A stretch of DNA of 19,954 bases from Sphingomonadaceae bacterium. GTDB lineage: Bacteria > Pseudomonadota > Alphaproteobacteria > Sphingomonadales > Sphingomonadaceae. A program made the position numbers and the translations under genes. The DNA is taken from assembly GCA_004282995.1 (NCBI GenBank), contig SHLU01000017.1:1-19954 (forward strand), in the 5' to 3' direction. This document shows, one piece after another, positions 14,501-19,954 of this stretch; positions within the stretch are counted from its first letter, which is position 1; every line of letters begins with the position of its first letter. The notes beneath the pieces are model-generated. The model was not told where the DNA came from and searched no databases. It saw only the letters and a list, made by a program, of their open reading frames with translations.

Positions 14501-15571
14501 GGCATAGATCAGCGAGTGGCGGGGTTCGCGGTCATTGGCATAGACCACGTGGCAACTGGCACAGCCTGAATGGCGATAGTCGCCCGGTTGATCATTCGTG
14601 CCCATGAACCAGGTAAAAGGATCGTTGAGCCTGGTCTTGTGAATATTGAGCGCGGGGATCGCCACCCGCAGGCCGGTCGCGGGACCCCGATTGGATTGCT
14701 TCAGATCTGGCCTGCCAGGTTCTTCTAACCGCTGGATCTGTCCGGTGGGATTGGGCAGTCCGATCTCGGGGAATTGCGTCGCGATGTTGCGCCCGCCGCG
14801 CTCGAACACCCGGAACACATCTCCCGGCGGAATGACTTGCCAGGTCGGCAGAGGATAGAGTTCGGCCAGCGCGCCGCGAGCCTTCTGCGCTTCGCTGATT
14901 TGGCCCGGAGGATCGCCCGGTGAGAGCAGCTTTGCCGGCTCGCCCTCGCGCGTATAGGCCTCACCCAGCGCGTAATTCTTGTAGGGCAGAATGCCGTTGT
15001 TATAGGCTGCCCCGCCCCACAGCATTGCGCCGGTTGCCATTATCGAGCGCTCGCCCGCTTCAATGATCTCTATATGGCAAGATCCGCATGCCTCTCGAGC
15101 CACGCGGTAGTCGCTTGGATTGACAAAGCGCACAAACTCCGGCGCTTCGCGATTGAGCAGCGCGTAGCTGCGCTCAGGATTGGCAGAGGAAGGCCAATGC
15201 CAACTTTCGGGGAAGGTCGGGAGGACGTGCGCCTGGTTGCGCGCGCTCACATAGTCCGCGTGATCATGCGGCAGTTCGGAATTGCCGACGACACTGGCAT
15301 CACCACCATGACAGTCTGTGCAGCCCAACCGCACTGCTGGTGTCACATGCATGGTCGGCGCATCGGTGCGCGCATGACAGGACGTGCAGCCCTCAGACTT
15401 CGCCATCATTTGCGCGACTGTCTGCTGAGGAGGTGCCGGCGGTGCCGTAACCCGGACGTAGTCGCGCTTGACCGGCTTTTCGCCCTCCGCTGCGCGGATT
15501 GACCCGAACGAAATCACTCCGGCAAAAGTTGCGAAGGCAAGTAATAGGAAGAGGACGCGGAAACGAAGCAT
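11516..15571 (-). CDS. Exported decaheme cytochrome c fused to LVIVD-type beta-propeller
   Basis: A 1351-residue protein with a signal peptide (basic start, hydrophobic 7-22, possible cut near IRAA). Ten CxxCH motifs lie at C62, C84, C162, C337, C424, C575, C602, C721, C732 and C838; C721/C732 are close together and the others are widely spaced by long insertions. From about 950 to 1250 come LVIVD-like propeller blades, such as GLILVDV, GLVVIDLADPLAP, GVKLFDVTDLRNP, GLVILNVTNPLKP and GLKVLQL. LVIVD repeats are usually surface or periplasmic propellers. No lipobox is seen. ATG at 15569-15571 overlaps the barrel gene's stop (TGATG); a TTG one codon earlier is possible. It is the last gene of the minus-strand operon. 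The partner is probably the barrel encoded just upstream; whether it sits inside the barrel or outside the cell cannot be told. Confidence 0.88.
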   Translation of the reverse strand: MLRFRVLFLLLAFATFAGVISFGSIRAAEGEKPVKRDYVRVTAPPAPPQQTVAQMMAKSEGCTSCHARTDAPTMHVTPAVRLGCTDCHGGDASVVGNSELPHDHADYVSARNQAHVLPTFPESWHWPSSANPERSYALLNREAPEFVRFVNPSDYRVAREACGSCHIEIIEAGERSIMATGAMLWGGAAYNNGILPYKNYALGEAYTREGEPAKLLSPGDPPGQISEAQKARGALAELYPLPTWQVIPPGDVFRVFERGGRNIATQFPEIGLPNPTGQIQRLEEPGRPDLKQSNRGPATGLRVAIPALNIHKTRLNDPFTWFMGTNDQPGDYRHSGCASCHVVYANDREPRHSLIYAKRGRDGQTITLDPTIAGKLEGAYGGDKPGGHGSLKRPGERNDDAPPKKEKGHPLQHVFTRAIPTAQCMNCHMHQPNIFLNSYLGYTMWDYESDAPSMWPAKQKYPTAEEVRAVLDRNPEGAAPKGNWSDLDFLRNVYELNPQLRDTQFADYHGHGWNFRGIFKRDREGNLLDKDGKIVDPDDPEKWRKEGEGKFVEPGVNPGKSVHLMSIHAEKGMQCADCHYAQDSHGNGLIYGEVANAIEIGCKDCHGSADAYPTLRTSGPAAPPKGNDLTLLRNPDGRRRFEWIEGDDGARKLIQRSIVDPSLEWEVSLVRDSVDPDGAGFNAKAARAKLMSRKGAETGKFEFGLGIKEEERAHRDPEMACYTCHLSWTTSCGGCHLPIEANWKSKVHRYEGETTRNFATYNPQVARDQMFQLGKHQTTKGNQTAPVRSSSALVLSSTNINRERIYVQQPPISASGFSSQAFAPHFPHTVRKTETKTCSDCHLSANDDNNAIMAQLLLLGTNYVNFVGLHAWTGLEGGFSAIRVTEWDEPQAVLGSYLHRYAYPDYWRMHVEDNGRELRNWNRGKTFDEDLSGETKAFEQFVNTHEGTRDRVNCLQLRGEYMFVAEGKGGFRVYDVASIANKGISERILSAPFSSLGHDTHVSTRNATCMALATNQPINPLRNTSQMRELNQEQGFLPIYSYAAITDAEEGLILVDVNTMADGEFRNNKLRRVRFAGGGDAWNPDGVLDGARHIHLAGEVAYITARRGLVVIDLADPLAPSVTAVRDLPDARSSAIQFRYLWVTDADGVKLFDVTDLRNPVAKPDATVPLADARKLYIARTYAYVAAKRDGLVILNVTNPLKPRVHGAETLGGTLNDVEDVIVASTNASLFAYVADGRNGLKVLQLTSPDSQRNFYGFSPAPVPELIAWARTPTPAIALSKGLDRDRAVDETGGQMAVFGRLGSRPFTRAEMERLFLTRSGVPWNVRDEPVMTAWVPPSEGRSNTRQVIGK

Positions 15572-17433
15572 CAATAGGTCAACACCGCGTTGGCCAGGAT
15601 GGAGTAGTGATAGCTACCGCCCCCGAGCTTGTCGAACAGATCGCGGAACCCATCCCCTGAAAACAATGTGGCGGCTGATAGCCGGAACACGATATTCTGG
15701 GTCGCTTTGGGGCGCCAAATTGCCGCAGCCGAGAGATCCAACCCGATATCGCGCGGGATCGAACCCTCGTTGCGCAATACCTCAATCGTCGCTGTATTCT
15801 CGAACCAAAGATGATTGGCATTGGCGGAGATGCGCAACTCTGGCGTGAGATCGAAATCGGCACCGGCTCCGGCCAGGATCAGGCCCGGATTGTTGAAGTT
15901 CGACTGCCCCTGTTCCTTCGAGGACCGGAGCGAATTGAGCAGCCCATTGCGCCCGTTGACCGAAACGGCACGCCCACCGCCTGCAAACGGGATGGTCTGC
16001 CTGATCCAGTAACTGGTGTCAGCCCCGGCGAAGACCGGGTTTTCGAAGATCGCATCAAATCCGGTTTCCTTGTCGTCATACGGATCGCCATCTCCGCTGG
16101 CATAGGCACCGGACAGCCGAAATCTCATCCAGTCCCTGTCATAGCTGAGCTCTGCCGCGCCAAAAAATGCCTGGATATCGGCAGGCTCGCTGGTGAAGAA
16201 ACTGTTTCGGTCCTCGCCCAGGGCGGCATAGGCGCTGGCGGTCACATTGATCCGACCGATCCGTCCATCGGCATTGTAGCCGATGTAGAATACATCGTAA
16301 TCGCGCCCGCGCAGATCACCCAGCAATGCCGGCCGCACCGGAAAGCCGTTGTCGTCGATCTCTATCTGGTCGCCTTCGCGATTGCGGTTGTACACCAAGG
16401 TGATCTGGCTGGTGAGCGCAGGGATCAGGAAGTCCTGGCGATAGGCATTGGCAACAAAGACCAGATCATCGCGCGGGCGCTGGGTGACGGCATTCAACCC
16501 ACTGTTTGTGTCCTTCTCCAGCCGCCAGAATGCACCGAGATTATACTGGAACCGATTGTTATCCCGCGTCCCGAAAAGCCGCAGCCCGAGTTGCTGATCG
16601 TTGAATAGAAATCCGCGAAAGTCGGATTGGAACGGCTGGATTCCGATCCGCATGGAATCGAAGTCATATCGGGTCGAGACATTGCGGAAGTGGTAGTCAA
16701 AGAAGGCTTCCTGCACGCCCACAAAATGATCGAGCCTATGACTATCTCTCGACGGCTCGACAAATAAGACCCTTCGCTCTGGCACATCGACGTAATTCAC
16801 ATTGAGAGCCAAAGTGACGCGATACTCGACGTCGGGCGGTTTGAATGCCGTGTTGCCCTTGATCAGAGCCGCGCCCGCGATGAATGTCTGCGAGAACACA
16901 CTCGAGAAGGCATTGCCGAAGACATCGATACGGTCGGGGTCCTCGGTGGTTTGAACGCCCACTGGAATGGGAAAACTGCGTGGCTCGATCACGGTGTCAC
17001 TGATGGCATTGACGACAAAGAACCAGTCGTTTCCCTTGATCGGCAGCCAGGGCACCTTGTCCGGGTTGATCGGCCGGTCACCCTTGTATGTATTCTGGTT
17101 ATAAGGATCCCAGAAACGCTCCTTGACCAATCCCAGGGTTTCGATCAACCGCCAGCGATCGGGGATCGGAATATCCTCCGTCGGAAATGCTTGGGGGGGA
17201 GGAGCGCGAACCGCACCAGGATTGTGCTGTGTTACCGGGTCGGGAAGCAGCCCGGTAAAATCTGGACGCCTGCGACCATCGATGATTTCGGGGTCGACCG
17301 GCGGCGGCTCGATCTCCCAGGGTAGTACAGGGGTCTCTTGCTCCTGCGCGGACGGGTTTTCGTCCTCGGGCGCACTCGCAGGCGGCTCTGCCTGCACCAC
17401 AGCCAATGCCAGCGGGATAAGCAAGCTCGACAC
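15571..17433 (-). CDS. Predicted outer-membrane beta-barrel protein (possible electron-conduit porin)
   Basis: A 620-residue protein read from GTG at 17431-17433. A hydrophobic leader ending VVQA-EPP (about 1-15) is followed by a Pro/Glu-rich region (about 16-110), then by about 500 residues of alternating hydrophobic/aromatic beta-strands with acidic, Asn- and Gly-rich loops (for example RVTLALNVNYVDV, RFRLSGAYASGDG, LRISANANHLWF). The chain ends in an aromatic residue (LTY), as outer-membrane proteins do. I did not recognise a named family; it is shorter than typical MtrB. It sits between the GlcG-type lipoprotein gene (2-base gap) and the decaheme-propeller gene (TGATG overlap), so it may be the sleeve or partner of that cytochrome. 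The GTG start gives a leader without positive charge; see the separate start-site entry. Confidence 0.8.
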   Translation of the reverse strand: MSSLLIPLALAVVQAEPPASAPEDENPSAQEQETPVLPWEIEPPPVDPEIIDGRRRPDFTGLLPDPVTQHNPGAVRAPPPQAFPTEDIPIPDRWRLIETLGLVKERFWDPYNQNTYKGDRPINPDKVPWLPIKGNDWFFVVNAISDTVIEPRSFPIPVGVQTTEDPDRIDVFGNAFSSVFSQTFIAGAALIKGNTAFKPPDVEYRVTLALNVNYVDVPERRVLFVEPSRDSHRLDHFVGVQEAFFDYHFRNVSTRYDFDSMRIGIQPFQSDFRGFLFNDQQLGLRLFGTRDNNRFQYNLGAFWRLEKDTNSGLNAVTQRPRDDLVFVANAYRQDFLIPALTSQITLVYNRNREGDQIEIDDNGFPVRPALLGDLRGRDYDVFYIGYNADGRIGRINVTASAYAALGEDRNSFFTSEPADIQAFFGAAELSYDRDWMRFRLSGAYASGDGDPYDDKETGFDAIFENPVFAGADTSYWIRQTIPFAGGGRAVSVNGRNGLLNSLRSSKEQGQSNFNNPGLILAGAGADFDLTPELRISANANHLWFENTATIEVLRNEGSIPRDIGLDLSAAAIWRPKATQNIVFRLSAATLFSGDGFRDLFDKLGGGSYHYSILANAVLTY

Positions 17434-17466
17434 CGCTACAACCCCTCGCAGACGTTGTTTTCCCCA
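17431..17466 (-). promoter_or_regulatory. Ribosome-binding region deciding the barrel gene's start (GTG versus CTG)
   Basis: GAGGGG (17448-17443) lies 9 bases before GTG at 17433, a workable spacing. A CTG at 17451-17449 in the same frame has GGGGA about 10 bases before it. Starting there would add six residues and put an Arg ahead of the hydrophobic leader, giving a more normal signal peptide. Both sites lie inside the end of the preceding lipoprotein gene. GTG is kept as the default because CTG starts are rare. Confidence 0.35.
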
Positions 17467-19388
17467 CTATCGAGGAACGGCGCGAACGGGCAATTAACGT
17501 AGCGCAAGCGAACTTGACGCGACCCGACCCTGACCAGAATTCTATCCGCCCGGATACCCTTCGGCGCGTTACCGATTCCCCCCACTCGTTGCCCGGCATT
17601 GTGCAGGCCGAGGAAGCTGATCATGTCATCCTGATCGATCCCGTCGCCTGACACACCGATCCCTCCGACCAGTTGTCCGCCGCGGTAGATCGGGACCGAG
17701 CCAGGGAATATCTGGATGCCGTTGGCGATCCTCGTGTGGCCAGGCGTAACTTCAGGCACAGACGTGCAGAAGCGCGGGGTATCGCTGGCCCTAGTTCCTG
17801 TCACAAACCCCAGATGCTGCGCCAAATTGCCCACAATCAGCGCCGACTGCAGCCCCGTAGAGAACGGATTGAACTGTGCGATGGGGCGTGACAGCGGGCC
17901 ATTGGGTTGAGCCACTTCACCATCAGGGAAATAGGGTCGCGAAAGATTCCCGCCCGAGCGATCGGAAAAGGCAAATTGACCCGTCAAGGCACTGGGATCG
18001 CCAAGAAATGTGCGCACGCGATTGACAAATTGAGGCACTTCACCGCTCGCTTGTTGCAACTCTGCAGCTGCGAACGGAGCTGAGAACAAATTTGCGGTGC
18101 GCGCCTTTTGCAAGCTCACATCAATGCCGAAGATCGGCGCATCAGGCGAACGCACAATGCCCAGCACTTCGCCTCGCGTGTCGACCAGCGAGATGGTCAC
18201 CTGCGCACGGCTATCGAGCGGCTGGCGGATTTGGGCTCGCGCTCGGCTCATCACGGCGAAAGCCTCTTCAAGAATTGCGCGCGCTTCGCTGACGACAATC
18301 GCCGGAACGTCAGCGCCGTCAGTGCCTGCTCTTATGGGGAAGCGATTTGTGCCGGCTCCATCAGTCAGGACAAAGGCGTCCTGGATTGAGAACTCGGTAG
18401 CTCTCGCGGCGCGCACTCCCGAAGTCTCGCTGCCGTAAACGGCGCCTGCACGAAGTGCCGCACCACCGTAATATCCGGTCACGGGGACCAGCGATCCAGC
18501 GGTTCCGGCGAAGCTTGCCCCCGCTACATCAGACAACGAACCGTAGCCTGTATCGGTGAAGCGCAGCGATGTGCCGTCCACGAAGATCCGGCTGGCGCGG
18601 ATCGCTAGTGGCGCTTCGAAACCCACCGTCCCGGCCAGCGCGATCTGCTCATCAATGTCGATGTCGGTGTCGAGCACGTTGGGGTCGAAACCATAGATAC
18701 CGTCTGCCAACACGCCGAGGCCACCCACGACAACGCCGTTTTTGTAAAGCGGGAATCCCCCTGGGTCAGCCGCAAGCCCCAATGGCGATCTTTGCGGTCC
18801 GATCATTCCGTCGCTGGCACGCGCCGAGAGATCGGAGCAGGGAAGCTGGCTGAACTGCACACCGAACAGCGGGCCGCTTTCAAGCCCGGCAGTACTTGGC
18901 GCAGGTGGAAAGTGTTCCTGCACGATCATGCTGGCCGTGCGGCTGGAGAACGCATTGCCTCCGCTCGACAGATAAGCGCCGGTTATAGCTTTCGCGATGG
19001 CTGCCGCAGCCGCCGGGATAGCAAGCCCCTGCACATCGACATTCATTCCATTGGGCGCGTCGGGAATGTTCGCGGTGGTTGCCGCGCCCGGCATGGCGAA
19101 CACCCCCAGCACATTCCCGACCCGGTCAACCACGGCAATTGTGGCAGAGACGCCTCGCGCATTGGCCTGAGCAGCCGCGCGCGCAATTACCGTCCCCACA
19201 TCCGCTGCGCTGAGCGATTCCTGCGCAGGCACCGCATAGAGCGCCCCGGCCAGTGGGGGTGTTGGTGTGGGAGTTGCCCCTCCACCGGATGTATTGCCTC
19301 CACCTGATGGGCTTCCCCCACCACCGCAGGACGAAAGCACAAGCGCGCTCGCCGCGAGAAGCACAGATGGCCGCATTCCACGCTTCAT
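17436..19388 (-). CDS. Lipoprotein with two GlcG/HbpS-like (DUF336) domains
   Basis: A 650-residue lipoprotein: the lipobox LSSC puts the lipidated cysteine at position 21, followed by a Gly/Ser/Thr/Pro linker (22-47). Two related domains follow. The first starts with LSAADVGTVIARAAAQANAR (59-78) and has FPLYKNGVVVGGLGVLADGI (212-231). The second starts near VVSEARAILEEAF (365-377) and has VPIYRGGQLVGGIGVSGDGI (565-584). This helix-start and GG-rich pattern is that of the GlcG/HbpS family, some members of which bind heme; single-domain members are about 140 residues, so each copy here carries large insertions. Asp at 2 of the mature chain is absent, compatible with outer-membrane sorting. It overlaps the upstream cytochrome gene by ATGA. 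The role in the operon is unknown; heme storage, cofactor binding or a surface module are possible. Confidence 0.82.
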   Translation of the reverse strand: MKRGMRPSVLLAASALVLSSCGGGGSPSGGGNTSGGGATPTPTPPLAGALYAVPAQESLSAADVGTVIARAAAQANARGVSATIAVVDRVGNVLGVFAMPGAATTANIPDAPNGMNVDVQGLAIPAAAAAIAKAITGAYLSSGGNAFSSRTASMIVQEHFPPAPSTAGLESGPLFGVQFSQLPCSDLSARASDGMIGPQRSPLGLAADPGGFPLYKNGVVVGGLGVLADGIYGFDPNVLDTDIDIDEQIALAGTVGFEAPLAIRASRIFVDGTSLRFTDTGYGSLSDVAGASFAGTAGSLVPVTGYYGGAALRAGAVYGSETSGVRAARATEFSIQDAFVLTDGAGTNRFPIRAGTDGADVPAIVVSEARAILEEAFAVMSRARAQIRQPLDSRAQVTISLVDTRGEVLGIVRSPDAPIFGIDVSLQKARTANLFSAPFAAAELQQASGEVPQFVNRVRTFLGDPSALTGQFAFSDRSGGNLSRPYFPDGEVAQPNGPLSRPIAQFNPFSTGLQSALIVGNLAQHLGFVTGTRASDTPRFCTSVPEVTPGHTRIANGIQIFPGSVPIYRGGQLVGGIGVSGDGIDQDDMISFLGLHNAGQRVGGIGNAPKGIRADRILVRVGSRQVRLRYVNCPFAPFLDSGENNVCEGL

Positions 19389-19954
19389 CTAAGGGTCTCT
19401 ATCGCCGACGCCGCGTTGCCCAAGGCAGCGCGAAATTGTGCAGGGCGATAAGCATTGGGTTCGCTCACAGCGTCATAGGCACGGTTGATGTTCGCGCGAA
19501 TTCCCGCTGCCGCGCCCACGGTTACGCGGCCTTCACGCACGAGCGCATTGAGCAAGGTATCAACCGTCATCACGGCCTGAACCGATCCAGCATAGTCGGT
19601 AAAACGCGAAGCGGTCGCGCGCCCGGAAACGGTGGAAATGATCGTGAAGGCATCGTTCCTCGCATAGCTGCGGGAGGACAGTTCTTCGGAGAGGTCGGCA
19701 GCGCGCTGACGCAGCGCCAAGGCAGCCGCTTGTGCTGCGCGATAATCCTTGCCCATCGCACCATGGAACACCTTGCTCGACGAAAGAAATGCCTGTGCCC
19801 GGCCCGGCGCCAGCGCATTGGCGACTGCTGACAGAACGATGATGTTCTCATCATTGAATGGCGGATTGCCAAACGGGATTGGCCGGCCGGGGTTGGTCTC
19901 AAATGTCAGTTTGCGTTGCGGGCCATCCTGGATAGCACGGTGACAGCTATGGCA
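19385..19954 (-). CDS. C-terminal part of a c-type cytochrome, runs off right edge
   Basis: An open frame of 189 visible residues enters from the right edge and stops at 19385-19387. The very first visible residues are CHSCH, a CxxCH heme-binding motif, followed by about 185 residues that are Ala-rich and mostly helical (for example YRAAQAAALALRQRAADLSE) without further cysteines. An internal GTG at 19769-19771 is not the start, because the frame is open beyond it. The number of hemes and the N-terminal domains are outside the window. It overlaps the GlcG-type lipoprotein gene by 4 bases (ATGA), so it belongs to the same operon and is its first visible gene. No specific cytochrome family was recognised. 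Confidence 0.72.
   Translation of the reverse strand, partial: CHSCHRAIQDGPQRKLTFETNPGRPIPFGNPPFNDENIIVLSAVANALAPGRAQAFLSSSKVFHGAMGKDYRAAQAAALALRQRAADLSEELSSRSYARNDAFTIISTVSGRATASRFTDYAGSVQAVMTVDTLLNALVREGRVTVGAAAGIRANINRAYDAVSEPNAYRPAQFRAALGNAASAIETLR

Noticed and set aside
13754..14569. 271-residue plus-strand ORF
   Set aside because: Antisense to the same cytochrome gene; long only because of GC-rich codon structure.
15811..16608. 265-residue plus-strand ORF
   Set aside because: Antisense to the beta-barrel gene, with no motif of its own.
19385..19771. 128-residue protein starting at GTG 19769-19771
   Set aside because: The frame is open to the window edge and includes a CxxCH motif there, so the GTG is internal to a longer cytochrome gene.

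Overview
The window looks like chromosomal DNA of an alphaproteobacterium, most probably a sphingomonad or erythrobacter-like organism. This placement rests on general look only: moderately high GC, tight gene packing, several TTG/GTG starts, a stand-alone bactofilin, a GGAAC/GTT general-stress-type promoter and a perfect FNR-type box. No rRNA, tRNA, IS element, phage gene or CRISPR array was seen.

Left part (1-5429). A BCCT-family compatible-solute transporter runs off the left edge on the minus strand. Behind it, on the same strand, come a small zinc-ribbon protein and a bactofilin. A 687-base non-coding stretch (1917-2603) carries a perfect FNR/FixK-type palindrome (2320-2333) and leads into gdhA (NADP-type glutamate dehydrogenase). 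gdhA overlaps by 4 bases a three-helix membrane protein of the Pycsar-effector (PycTM/DUF5706) family. A CcmI/CycH-like TPR protein for cytochrome c maturation follows on the minus strand.

Middle part (5523-11499, plus strand). A tight four-gene operon encodes: (1) an 816-residue cytoplasmic fusion of an FAD/NAD(P) reductase, two cyclic-nucleotide-binding domains and a four-cluster 4Fe-4S module; (2) a five-helix membrane protein with two H-x13-H pairs, typical of a di-heme cytochrome b; (3) an FHA domain, one transmembrane helix and a periplasmic decaheme cytochrome c; (4) a CpdA-like cyclic-nucleotide phosphodiesterase. Read together, this is a candidate NAD(P)H-to-periplasm electron route that carries both a cyclic-nucleotide sensor and the enzyme that could remove the signal.

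Right part (11516-19954, minus strand). Facing that operon across 16 bases is a second tightly packed operon. In transcription order it encodes a c-type cytochrome (cut by the window edge), a lipoprotein with two GlcG/HbpS-like domains, a predicted outer-membrane beta-barrel, and a very large exported decaheme cytochrome fused to an LVIVD-type beta-propeller. The barrel, decaheme and lipoprotein set resembles in composition an outer-membrane electron conduit (MtrCAB-like logic), but the proteins are not recognisably MtrA, MtrB or MtrC.

The two convergent operons plus the CcmI-like gene account for at least 21 CxxCH hemes in about 15 kb. They are best explained as one system: cytoplasmic reductant, inner-membrane cytochrome b, tethered periplasmic decaheme, outer-membrane barrel/decaheme, with input from cyclic nucleotides. 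I know of no characterised system with this composition. The function and direction of electron flow are inference.
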